DNA of 8,577 nt, from contig SXQR01000126.1 of the NCBI GenBank assembly GCA_005792865.1, positions 1 through 8,577 on the forward strand, written 5' to 3'. How positions within the stretch are numbered: position 1 is the stretch's first letter; every line of letters starts with the position of its first letter. Shown in pieces: positions 1-7,372 of this stretch. The notes under the pieces are model-generated. The model ran no database searches and had not been told where the DNA came from. It saw nothing but the letters and a program-made list of their open reading frames with translations. This DNA is from Flavobacterium sp. (GTDB lineage: Bacteria; Bacteroidota; Bacteroidia; Flavobacteriales; Flavobacteriaceae). Position numbers and translations under genes: made by a program.

Positions 1-1538
1 CCACCCTTGTAAACTCGGACGTCATCGTTGATGAGCGTCGTACGCTTGCTGGAACGGTCATACTTGCGGATCATCTGACCAAGGCTGTCAACGGTCACAT
101 TGTGCTTTGGTGAATCGTACATGCGCTTGTCATCCGGAAGTTTCTCGCCTTCCTCCGCACTTCCGAAATCAAAGTAACGGGTGGACTGCTTATCACCGTC
201 ACGGTAGTTACGGTTGTCCGATTTGTCAAAGTTCTGGCGCAGGTAAGTTTCATTCTCGTCAACCGGGACCTGGGCAATCTGGCCCGGGAAGTTGCGTGCC
301 ATTACCTTACCGTTTGGAAGGGTGTCGAATACCTGGGTCTCAGCCGTCACGATTTCAACTTTACCGTCGTCACCGATCTTGTTCTTGGTATAGATGTTAC
401 CGCGGGAGTAGTTGAAGTCACTTGCCTCGTCATCGACAATCGGCCTGTACACGTCCGCTACCCACTCGGCCACGTTTCCGGCCATGTCATACAGACCAAA
501 ATCGTTAGGAGGATATGATTTGGCTTTGGCAGTGATATCGGCGCCGTCATCAGACCATCCGGCGATTCCGCCGTAGTCACCTTTACCCTGCTTGAAGTTA
601 GCCAATTGGTCTCCCCGGACCTGGCGCTTGCCCGAACGGGTGTAGCTACCGGACCACGGATACTTCTTTTGTCCTTTGTAAATGTTGTACTCGCGCTGGC
701 CCACATCTGCGGCGGCGGCGTATTCCCACTCAGCCTCGGTCGGGAGCCTGTACTCGGGATTGATCAGCCCCGAAGTGCGTTGTGCGTATACGTTCTTTAC
801 ACCAGTAGAATCTTGGTTGTTCCTGCCACTTCTGCCCATAGGGCGCTGCAGTACGATCTCGGTATCGCCACCCATTGTCTGTGAAGGGGCAGCCAGGTAT
901 GTTTCGGTGCTGAAGGTCTTGTCGGCGGTAGCCTCAAGTTTAGCATCCTTTTTTAGGTATTTGGCGTCTTCGAGGACTTTCTCGTTGACACGGTCGGTAC
1001 GCCACTTACAGAACTCGACCGCCTGGATCCAATTCACACCCACTACCGGATATTCGGCGTAGGCAGGGTGACGCAGGTAATTGTTGGTCATCGTTTCGTT
1101 GTAACCCAAACGGTTCCTCCAAACGAGCGTATCGGGCGATGCACCTTCGTAAATGGCCTTGTAATTTTCCTGGTCCGGTGGGAAAACGCGCTTGAGCCAG
1201 TCAAGGTATTCCATGTACATGAGGTTGGTCACCTCTGTTTCATCCATGTAAAAAGACTGCACGTGTTGCTGGTTTGGCGTGTTGTTCCAATCGTGCATAA
1301 CATCGTCCTGAACCTTACCCATCGTAAAGGTACCACCTTCCACCATCACCAGGCCGGGGGCTGTGGCCTGCTTCTTGAAATTGGAAGCATACTGAAAACC
1401 GCCCTTGCTGTCATTGATCTTCCAGCCGGTGGCGCGAGATGAGTTCTTCGAGCTCGATTTCTTGCCGCAAGCGGTAAAACCCACAACTACAGCGAGTGAG
1501 AGCATCAGCCTGACAATCATCATTTTGTTTACTTTCAT
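1..1538 (-). CDS. gldJ: Gliding motility lipoprotein GldJ, C-terminus cut off by window edge
   Basis: GldJ is a lipoprotein needed in Flavobacterium for gliding and, through stabilising GldK, for type IX secretion. I translated 512 residues from ATG at 1538-1536; the frame is open to the left edge and the 3' end is missing. Residues 1-24 are a lipoprotein signal peptide (KMMIVRLMLSLAVVVGFTAC) with the lipid-carrying Cys at 24, followed by a Ser/Lys-rich linker. From about residue 62 the protein resembles formylglycine-generating enzymes (sulfatase-modifying factor fold): MVEGGTFTMG (65-74), YPVVGVNW (163-170), YRLPTEAEWEYA (263-274) and GNVAEW (354-359). The start of the usual final motif (RVYKGG) lies at the very edge. 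About 148 residues separate GNVAEW from RVYKGG, far more than in enzymes of this fold. The fold here is structural in role; no enzymatic activity is claimed. The family is about 560 residues long, so roughly 50 are missing. It diverges from porU, the arrangement I recall from Flavobacterium johnsoniae. The identification is firm. Confidence 0.93.
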   Translation of the reverse strand, partial: MKVNKMMIVRLMLSLAVVVGFTACGKKSSSKNSSRATGWKINDSKGGFQYASNFKKQATAPGLVMVEGGTFTMGKVQDDVMHDWNNTPNQQHVQSFYMDETEVTNLMYMEYLDWLKRVFPPDQENYKAIYEGASPDTLVWRNRLGYNETMTNNYLRHPAYAEYPVVGVNWIQAVEFCKWRTDRVNEKVLEDAKYLKKDAKLEATADKTFSTETYLAAPSQTMGGDTEIVLQRPMGRSGRNNQDSTGVKNVYAQRTSGLINPEYRLPTEAEWEYAAAADVGQREYNIYKGQKKYPWSGSYTRSGKRQVRGDQLANFKQGKGDYGGIAGWSDDGADITAKAKSYPPNDFGLYDMAGNVAEWVADVYRPIVDDEASDFNYSRGNIYTKNKIGDDGKVEIVTAETQVFDTLPNGKVMARNFPGQIAQVPVDENETYLRQNFDKSDNRNYRDGDKQSTRYFDFGSAEEGEKLPDDKRMYDSPKHNVTVDSLGQMIRKYDRSSKRTTLINDDVRVYKG

Positions 1539-1564
1539 ACTTTAGTAGGTAATAAATTTCGTGG

Positions 1565-1597
1565 CGAATATAACAATTAACCGTTAAACCGCAACAA
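1565..1597 (-). promoter_or_regulatory. Predicted gldJ promoter (Bacteroidetes type)
   Basis: Read on the minus strand, TATATTCG (1572-1565) matches the phylum-specific -7 element TAnnTTTG with one T-to-C change. TTG (1594-1592) lies 19 bases upstream as the -33 element, with a second TTG directly before it (1597-1595). Transcription would start near 1558, giving a leader of about 20 bases before the gldJ ATG. The dyad TTAAC-C-GTTAA (1577-1587) lies in the spacer. The leader has no Shine-Dalgarno sequence. Confidence 0.6.
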
Positions 1598-1617
1598 CTT
1601 TTTTAATTTTTCAATTT

Positions 1618-1631
1618 GCCGGGAAACCGGC
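1618..1631. other. Small hairpin with GAAA tetraloop in the divergent region
   Basis: GCCGG (1618-1622) and CCGGC (1627-1631) form a perfect 5-bp G+C stem closed by a GAAA loop on the plus strand. It stands out because the surrounding 202-bp gap is strongly AT-rich. Neither strand has a T-tract directly after it, so it is not an intrinsic terminator. It lies upstream of the predicted gldJ start and about 110 bases before porU. Its role is unknown. Confidence 0.35.
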
Positions 1632-1740
1632 GGTTACAGCATCACAACGCAAAAATAATTTGAATATTATACCCCGTTCGGCCAAATAAATTATTTTTAC
1701 CCGTCGTAATAATTCCTGCCAAAATTCGTTAACATTTCTG

Positions 1741-4700
1741 ATGAAAAAAATACTAACCATCATTTTCGCACTCTGCTTTTTCGTGGCGGCCGGCCAACGA
1801 TCGGCGGGAATTTCAATTGAATGGGCAGACCGCACCGAGGTTCCTTACGCCAATTCCAAGGCGCGTTTCCCTTACCCCAAGGACGGCGACTTCCGGTACG
1901 ATGCGGAAACAAGATCACTCGTGCTCATCAAACGGATAAAAATTGCAGGCCCGGTCGATGCCGGCGCGGTAACGGTCAACAATATCAGTTACGAATCCAT
2001 TCCGGCAGACGTGCTGGGCGACATCCCTTCCGCCTCTCTTCCGGAAGGGCACAATATTAAGGTAAGACCTATCCGTGCACGCGACCTTCATTACATCGAG
2101 ATTACAATGTCCCCTATTGTTCGCAACGGTTCAGGGATCAGGCGCGTAAAATCATTTTCGTATCAAATAGGCGAAAGTACGTCAAGGTCCGCTGCGACAT
2201 CGGCACCGGCGGTCCTTGCGAATTCGGTATTGGCATCGGGCGACTGGTACCGCTTTTACGTTGAAAAATCCGGTGTCTATAAGATTTCACGCAACTTCCT
2301 GCAGTCCCTTGGAATGAACGTCTCAGGCGATCCGTCGACCTTCAAGATCTACGGAAACGGTGGCCGCATGGTCCCGCTTCTCAACAGCGCGCCGTATCCA
2401 AACGACCTCGAGGAAAACGCGATCCAGGTCATCGGTGGTGACGACGGCTCGTTTGATTCTTCAGATTATATTCTTTTTTATGCCGAAGGTGTCGACAACT
2501 GGAGCCCCGAGAACGCGACGCACAACAATCTGTATGCCGACCGTTCCTATTATTACGTGACCAAGTCCGGTGGGCCGGGCAAACGCATCGCGCCGATGGA
2601 TCCGCTCACGGGCGCTACGCCTACGGCCACGTTCACGACCTTTGACGACTACCAATATTATGAAAAGGACCTGCTCAATGTGGTCAGGCTCGGCCGCCGA
2701 TGGGTAGGCGAGCAATTCAACATTGACAACGAGCAGGAATTCAATTTCAATTTCCCTAACGTCGTGGCCACCGAACCGATGACCCTATCGGCCGCGCTGG
2801 CATCGGCTTCGTTCAATCCGACATCGTTTACCATCCAGGCCAACGGGCAGCAGGTGGCCAACCTCAATTTTGGTTCGCTTGTTCCCAATTCCGGTACCGA
2901 AATGGTCTTCGCGACCTTGCAGCCCACCGCGTTTCCCGCCGCACAGGACGTGACCGTCAAGCTCACATTCAACAACAACGGCGTTCCGTCGGCGCGCGGC
3001 TTCCTCGACTTTATCATCATCCGGGGCAAGCGCCAGCTCACCGGATACGGCAAGCAGTTCCGCTTTCGCGTCAACCAGGCGGCCACGCTCACCGGTGTCG
3101 GGGAATTTGTCCTGGCAAACGCGTCGAACATCGGCCAGGTTTGGGACATAACCGATATCTACAACGTGACATCGGCGACCAACAACGGCCAGTCCACTTT
3201 TACCTTCCGGTCGCCATTGGGCCAGGTGCGCGAATTTATCGCGGTGGACAACGGCGATTTTCTGACACCGCAAAAGGAATCCAACGCGCGCGTTGCCAAC
3301 CAGAACCTCAAGGGCACGATCTTCAACAACGCCCAGGGCCAGTTCCAGGACATCAATTACCTGATCATCACACCGCAGTCATTGGCGAACCAGGCCGAGC
3401 GTCTGGCCAATTTCCATCGCGAATATGCTGCGCTGAACGTCAAGGTCGTCAAGCTTGCCGATATTTACCAGGAATTTGGTTCGGGCAAGCAGGACATAGG
3501 TGCCATCCGGAATTTTGTTAAATATGTCTATGATAATGCCTCTTCCGATGCGACTCGCCTGCAATACCTGAACCTTTTTGGAGATGCGTCATTCGACTTC
3601 AAGGAGCGCATCCCGGACAACACCAACCTCGTTCCCATTTACCACGCGCTCAACAGCAATACGGCGGGCGAACTGAGTTTCACTACCGATGATTTCTTTG
3701 GACTGATGGATCCCGATGAGGGCCGCATCGACTATTTCACGCCATCGGGCAGCATCGCCTATGATTTTGGCGGCGTGGACATCGCAGTGGGCAGGATCAT
3801 CGCCGACAGCCCCAACCAGGCCGACGAAATGGTCAATAAGGTCATCGAGTACCACGACATCAAATCCTACGGCAGCTGGCGTAACAACATCGTGATGATC
3901 TCGGATGACTCCGACAAGACTTCAGACCAGTCGCTGCAACATAAGCAGAACGTCCTCGCCGATGAGATCACCAGCGAGAAACCGTTCTTCAACGTCAGGA
4001 AGATCTTCCTCGATTCCTACGAGCAGGAAACATCGGCCGGCGGAAACCGTTACCCTAAGGCGCGGCAGGATCTTTTCAACGCTTTTGAAAAAGGGGCGCT
4101 TGTCTTCAACTACCTCGGCCACGGCGGCGAGGACGGCCTCTCGGGCGAACGCATCTGGGAAAAATCGGACGGGCAGAATCTGCAGAACCGCTACCGGTAT
4201 CCGCTTTTCATCACCATCACCTGCGACTTCAGCCGCTTTGACAACCCATACCGTCCCACGGCGGGCGAATACACTTTCTGGAATGAGCGCGGCGGTGCGA
4301 TCGCGATGATCACCACCGTGCGTTCCATCGGGCAGTTCCAGGCCGAACAGTTCAACGACAAGCTTTCGGAATATCTGTTCTTCTACGATGCGGGCGAAGG
4401 GCCTCGTACCTCGATTGCCGAGAGCCTTCGCAGGGCAAAGAACGATTCGTCCAACTCGGCCGCCAACGTGGTGGTTTTCCTGGGCGATCCGGCCGTTTTC
4501 CTCGCGATCCCGGAGCCAAAGATCATCCTGACCCACGTCAATGACCAGCCCATCACAGGCCCTGTTCCCGATTTCCAGGCGCTGGCCCCGATGAAAATCA
4601 CCGGACAGGTCACCGACGAAAACAACATCCCGCTCACCAACTACAATGGCGAGCTTTCGGTCAATATTTTTGACAAGATCATCGAACGCCAGACCCTCAA

Positions 4701-5598
4701 CAACGACGGATTTTCGCCGCCGATCAATTTCAATGTGCTCGGCGAGACGATTTTCCGCGGGAACGCGAGCGTGGCATCGGGACAGTTTGAATTCAATTTC
4801 GTGGTGCCGCGCGACATCAGGATTCCCCTCGGTAACGGCCGCATCAGCTTTTACGCCAGGCGCAACGTCATCCGTGAAGACAAAACCGGTTATGACAATA
4901 CCATCCGCATCGGCGGGATCAATGAAAATGCCGTGGCCGACAACACCGGCCCTACCGTCAAGCTTTACATGAACGACCAGACTTTCATCTCCGGGGGCAT
5001 TACCAATGAAAACCCGATATTTCTCGCATTCCTTGAAGATGAGCACGGGATCAACACCGCGAGCGGCATCGGGCACGACATCGTGGCAATCCTCGACGGG
5101 GACGAGAGCAACCCTTACATCCTCAACGATTATTACGAAACCGAACTCGACGACTTTACAAAAGGCAAGCTTCGGTTTCCCCTGCGCGATCTGGAAAAGG
5201 GATTGCACACGATCACCTTCAAGGCCTGGGATGTCTATAATAACCCGATCACGGCCGAGATCCAGTTCGTGGTGGTCGATGGCGACGGCATCACGCTGAC
5301 CAATGTCCTGAATTACCCCAACCCGTTTGTCAACCACACCCAATTCTGGTTTACGCACAACCGCCCGTTTGAGCCGCTCGAGGTCCAGGTCCAGGTGATC
5401 ACGGTGACCGGAAAAGTGGTTTGGACGCGCAACCAGGTCATCAATACCGAGGGTTATCTCTCACGCGAAATCACCTGGGACGGCCGCGACGATTTTGGCG
5501 ACCGCATCGGGAAAGGCGTGTACATCTACAAGCTGACCGTAAAATCGACGCTAACCAACAGCAAGTCCGAAAAGTACGAGAAGCTTGTTATCCTTTAA
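1741..5598 (+). CDS. porU: Type IX secretion system sortase PorU (C25 gingipain-like)
   Basis: PorU is the cell-surface sortase of the T9SS: it removes the CTD sorting signal of secreted cargo and transfers the protein to a surface anchor. The protein has 1285 residues, the large form typical of Flavobacteria. Residues 1-18 are a signal peptide (MKKILTIIFALCFFVAAG) with predicted cleavage before Gln19. Residues 20-537 are beta-rich, with a GDWYRFYVEKSGVYKI motif from residue 167. A C25 peptidase domain spans about 538-921: FGDASFDF, TTDDFFGL, GRIIAD, then YLGHGGEDGL with the catalytic His at 794 and ITCDFSRFDNP with the catalytic Cys at 828, ending near GDPAVFL (915-921). An Ig-like region follows. 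About 1190-1285 form a T9SS-type CTD with YPNPF (1192-1196), a WDGRDDFGDRIGKGVYIYKL block and a KLVIL end. PorU is known in Porphyromonas to keep its CTD. No frameshift or internal stop is seen. The ATG at 1741 is the only start that gives a signal peptide; it has no Shine-Dalgarno sequence and I found no convincing promoter upstream. Confidence 0.95.
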   Translation: MKKILTIIFALCFFVAAGQRSAGISIEWADRTEVPYANSKARFPYPKDGDFRYDAETRSLVLIKRIKIAGPVDAGAVTVNNISYESIPADVLGDIPSASLPEGHNIKVRPIRARDLHYIEITMSPIVRNGSGIRRVKSFSYQIGESTSRSAATSAPAVLANSVLASGDWYRFYVEKSGVYKISRNFLQSLGMNVSGDPSTFKIYGNGGRMVPLLNSAPYPNDLEENAIQVIGGDDGSFDSSDYILFYAEGVDNWSPENATHNNLYADRSYYYVTKSGGPGKRIAPMDPLTGATPTATFTTFDDYQYYEKDLLNVVRLGRRWVGEQFNIDNEQEFNFNFPNVVATEPMTLSAALASASFNPTSFTIQANGQQVANLNFGSLVPNSGTEMVFATLQPTAFPAAQDVTVKLTFNNNGVPSARGFLDFIIIRGKRQLTGYGKQFRFRVNQAATLTGVGEFVLANASNIGQVWDITDIYNVTSATNNGQSTFTFRSPLGQVREFIAVDNGDFLTPQKESNARVANQNLKGTIFNNAQGQFQDINYLIITPQSLANQAERLANFHREYAALNVKVVKLADIYQEFGSGKQDIGAIRNFVKYVYDNASSDATRLQYLNLFGDASFDFKERIPDNTNLVPIYHALNSNTAGELSFTTDDFFGLMDPDEGRIDYFTPSGSIAYDFGGVDIAVGRIIADSPNQADEMVNKVIEYHDIKSYGSWRNNIVMISDDSDKTSDQSLQHKQNVLADEITSEKPFFNVRKIFLDSYEQETSAGGNRYPKARQDLFNAFEKGALVFNYLGHGGEDGLSGERIWEKSDGQNLQNRYRYPLFITITCDFSRFDNPYRPTAGEYTFWNERGGAIAMITTVRSIGQFQAEQFNDKLSEYLFFYDAGEGPRTSIAESLRRAKNDSSNSAANVVVFLGDPAVFLAIPEPKIILTHVNDQPITGPVPDFQALAPMKITGQVTDENNIPLTNYNGELSVNIFDKIIERQTLNNDGFSPPINFNVLGETIFRGNASVASGQFEFNFVVPRDIRIPLGNGRISFYARRNVIREDKTGYDNTIRIGGINENAVADNTGPTVKLYMNDQTFISGGITNENPIFLAFLEDEHGINTASGIGHDIVAILDGDESNPYILNDYYETELDDFTKGKLRFPLRDLEKGLHTITFKAWDVYNNPITAEIQFVVVDGDGITLTNVLNYPNPFVNHTQFWFTHNRPFEPLEVQVQVITVTGKVVWTRNQVINTEGYLSREITWDGRDDFGDRIGKGVYIYKLTVKSTLTNSKSEKYEKLVIL

Positions 5599-5614
5599 TA
5601 AAATGCTATATTTG
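5585..5614 (+). promoter_or_regulatory. Predicted porV promoter inside the end of porU
   Basis: TATATTTG (5607-5614) is a perfect match to the Bacteroidetes -7 element TAnnTTTG. TTG (5585-5587) lies exactly 19 bases upstream as the -33 element and falls within the third- and fourth-last sense codons of porU. Initiation would occur around 5620, leaving a leader of about 20 bases before the porV ATG at 5639. It suggests porV can be transcribed independently of porU, although readthrough from porU is also possible because no terminator lies between them. Confidence 0.72.
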
Positions 5615-5638
5615 TCTAATCATTCGTTTTCTCCATTC

Positions 5639-6805
5639 ATGAAAAAATTATCGATCCTCGTGATCTGCCTTGCGGCGCTGCAAGCAAAAGCCCAGGACAG
5701 GGTCATCACTACGGGCGTTCCTTTCCTGCTCGTGGCTGCCGATGCCCGTTCTGCCGGTATGGCCGATCAGGGAGTTGCCACTTCACCCGATGTCTTCTCT
5801 CAACAATACAACCCCGCCAAATACGCCTTTGCCAATGACAAGAACGGTGTGGGTATCAGTTATACGCCTTACCTGACTGAACTGGTCAACGATATCTCGC
5901 TTGCCCAACTCAACTATTACAACCGGATAAACGAGAGGAGCGCCTTTGCGGGAAGCCTTCGCTATTTTGGATTGGGGGAAATCGAACTTCGCCAGAATTT
6001 TGACGATCCGCCAAACATCGTCAAGCCAAATGAACTGGCCCTTGACGCATCCTACGCTCTGAAACTCAGCGACCGTTTTGCGATGGCCGTTGCAGGGCGT
6101 TATATCCGCTCGAACCTGCGCATTCCTGACGGCACGGGCGACGCCAAGCCGGCGAGTTCATTTGCCGTGGACATTGCGGGATTCTGGCAAAGTGAAGAGG
6201 TGGCTCTGGCCGACTTCAACGGACGTTACCGCGTTGGTTTCAACCTTCAGAACCTGGGCCCGAAAATCAAGTATGACGCAGCCGCCGGTGATGATAACGC
6301 GAATTTCCTGCCGGCCAACATGAGGCTTGGCGGCGGTTACGATTTTATCTTTGACGAATTCAACAAGGTCTCGGTAGGCCTCGAGGTCACCAAACTCCTT
6401 GTGCCGACGCCTCAGGACCCGGATCTCAATGGCGACGGCGAGATTACCGATGAAGAGCGCGCGGAAAATAACGAGGATTACCGCAACATCAACTGGGTCT
6501 CGGGAATTTTCCAGTCGTTTGGCGATGCGCCCGATGGATTTTCGGAAGAGTTGAAGGAGTTCACCTATTCGGCCGGCGCTGAATACTCGTACCAGGATTC
6601 ATTTGCCTTCAGGCTGGGATACTTCAGCGAGCACGAGACCAAAGGCGCACGGAAGTTCTTTTCGCTGGGCGCGGGTTTCAAGTACACGACCCTCAAGTTG
6701 GACGTATCATACCTCTTTAGCGCTTCGCAGGTCAAGAATCCGCTGGAAAACACCTTGCGATTCTCGTTGACGTTCAACTTCGGCGACAAATACGAAGAAC
6801 TATAA
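5639..6805 (+). CDS. porV: Type IX secretion outer membrane protein PorV (LptO), FadL-like barrel
   Basis: PorV is an outer-membrane beta-barrel of the FadL superfamily. In the T9SS it binds cargo CTDs as they leave the SprA translocon and carries them to PorU at the attachment complex. The protein has 388 residues. The start at ATG 5639 is chosen because it opens directly into a signal peptide (MKKLSILVICLAALQAKA, cleavage before Gln19) and lies downstream of the -7 element; an upstream TTG in the same frame (5585) would add 18 unlikely residues and lies inside the promoter and porU. Recognisable parts are ARSAGMADQGVATSPD (36-51), the NPAKYAF segment, barrel strands such as FSLGAGFKYTTLKLDVSYLF (341-360), and the end NTLRFSLTFNFG with terminal strand aromatic residues. 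Residues 262-273 form a canonical EF-hand-type loop, DLNGDGEITDEE, in what should be an extramembrane loop. It follows porU by 40 bases and is followed by a terminator. Confidence 0.93.
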   Translation: MKKLSILVICLAALQAKAQDRVITTGVPFLLVAADARSAGMADQGVATSPDVFSQQYNPAKYAFANDKNGVGISYTPYLTELVNDISLAQLNYYNRINERSAFAGSLRYFGLGEIELRQNFDDPPNIVKPNELALDASYALKLSDRFAMAVAGRYIRSNLRIPDGTGDAKPASSFAVDIAGFWQSEEVALADFNGRYRVGFNLQNLGPKIKYDAAAGDDNANFLPANMRLGGGYDFIFDEFNKVSVGLEVTKLLVPTPQDPDLNGDGEITDEERAENNEDYRNINWVSGIFQSFGDAPDGFSEELKEFTYSAGAEYSYQDSFAFRLGYFSEHETKGARKFFSLGAGFKYTTLKLDVSYLFSASQVKNPLENTLRFSLTFNFGDKYEEL

Positions 6806-6822
6806 AAGACATATAAATTTAT

Positions 6823-6860
6823 AAAGGATCCAAATTTCATTCGAGGTTTGGATTTTTTTT
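6823..6860 (+). terminator. Intrinsic terminator after porV, just before cdd
   Basis: ATCCAAA (6828-6834) and TTTGGAT (6847-6853) form a perfect 7-bp stem around a 12-base loop. The stem can be lengthened outward by two G-T pairs and three A-T pairs (from 6823) that pair with the T-tract itself. A run of eight T (6853-6860) follows. It starts 18 bases after the porV stop and ends 8 bases before the cdd start codon, so it could also act as a leader attenuator for cdd. Confidence 0.8.
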
Positions 6861-6868
6861 CCTCCGAT

Positions 6869-7351
6869 ATGAAAGAATTCAAGCAGGTTTCCACCTTTAT
6901 TTCCTACGATGGCATTGAAGAACTTCCGGCCGCGGTGCGCACCCTGATGGACAAGGCGGTCGAGGTTCGGAAAAAAGCATACGCCCCATATTCAAAATTC
7001 CGCGTTGGGGCCGCGCTCCTGCTGGACAATGGCCAGGTCGTTATTGGGTCCAATCAGGAAAATGCCGCTTACCCATCGGGTCTTTGCGCAGAACGCGTCG
7101 CTGTATTCCAGGCCGGTGCCGCGTTCCCCGATGCAAAGATTGAGATGATTGCCATCTCGGCGGCTTCGGACAGCGGGAACACGCATGCGCCCATACCTCC
7201 TTGCGGCTCCTGCAGACAATCCATCGCCGAGTATGAATTCCGCCAGGAAAAACCCATTCCGATCTACTTCACCGGGGAATCGGGACCGGTGTTCCTGTCA
7301 AGCTCTCTCAGGGACCTTCTGCCTTTTACATTCGACAAAAATTTCCTGTAA
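6869..7351 (+). CDS. cdd: Cytidine deaminase
   Basis: The enzyme hydrolytically deaminates cytidine and deoxycytidine to uridine and deoxyuridine in cytoplasmic pyrimidine salvage. The product has 160 residues, somewhat longer than the compact homotetrameric type (about 130) and much shorter than the Escherichia coli dimeric type. Catalytic residues are all present: the NQENAAYPSGLCAER block with the substrate-binding Asn62/Glu64-type residues, zinc ligand Cys73 and catalytic proton-shuttle Glu75, then PCGSCRQ with zinc ligands Cys112 and Cys115. Three Cys ligands fit the tetrameric subfamily. Residues 1-25 are an N-terminal extension before the conserved YAPYSKFRVGAAL (38-50). ATG 6869 is chosen over an in-frame TTG at 6848, which lies inside the terminator. 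The leader is pyrimidine-rich (CCTCC) and has no Shine-Dalgarno sequence. No clear promoter of its own is visible, so expression may depend on readthrough from porV. The family is certain; the oligomeric type is inferred. Confidence 0.95.
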   Translation: MKEFKQVSTFISYDGIEELPAAVRTLMDKAVEVRKKAYAPYSKFRVGAALLLDNGQVVIGSNQENAAYPSGLCAERVAVFQAGAAFPDAKIEMIAISAASDSGNTHAPIPPCGSCRQSIAEYEFRQEKPIPIYFTGESGPVFLSSSLRDLLPFTFDKNFL

Positions 7352-7372
7352 AATCTACGGGTTATATTTTAC
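7348..7372. repeat. Perfect 7-bp inverted repeat across the cdd stop codon
   Basis: GTAAAAT (7348-7354) and ATTTTAC (7366-7372) are perfect inverted copies around an 11-base loop. The left arm contains the cdd stop codon TAA (7349-7351) and the right arm covers the predicted -33 box of pdhA. The stem is AT-rich and no T-tract follows, so it would be a weak terminator at best; an operator-like site is equally possible. Confidence 0.35.

Noticed and set aside
107..1442. Several plus-strand open frames of 82-126 codons across gldJ
   Set aside because: They lie opposite a continuous, well-recognised GldJ reading frame and their translations are low-complexity or resemble nothing known.
1656..1699. 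Possible porU promoter (TAATTTG at 1656-1662 or TATTTTTA at 1692-1699)
   Set aside because: Neither has a -33 TTG at 19-21 bases upstream and both deviate from TAnnTTTG, so I do not list a porU promoter.
3922..5358. A 478-codon open frame on the minus strand inside porU
   Set aside because: It is fully antisense to the conserved C25, Ig-like and CTD parts of porU. Its translation has no recognisable domain, and long antisense frames are expected where codons are G/C-rich at third positions.
5383..5397. Short tandem GGTCCA repeat near the end of porU
   Set aside because: It encodes alternating Val-Gln in a CTD beta-strand and is only two to three units long; it is explained by protein sequence.
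5585..5638. TTG at 5585 as an upstream in-frame start of porV
   Set aside because: It would put 18 residues before a clean signal peptide and it coincides with the -33 box and the end of porU. ATG 5639 is much better.
6861..6865. CCTCC just before the cdd start, resembling an anti-Shine-Dalgarno core
   Set aside because: Five bases are too few to mean anything and the sequence is the complement of a ribosome binding site, not a site itself.
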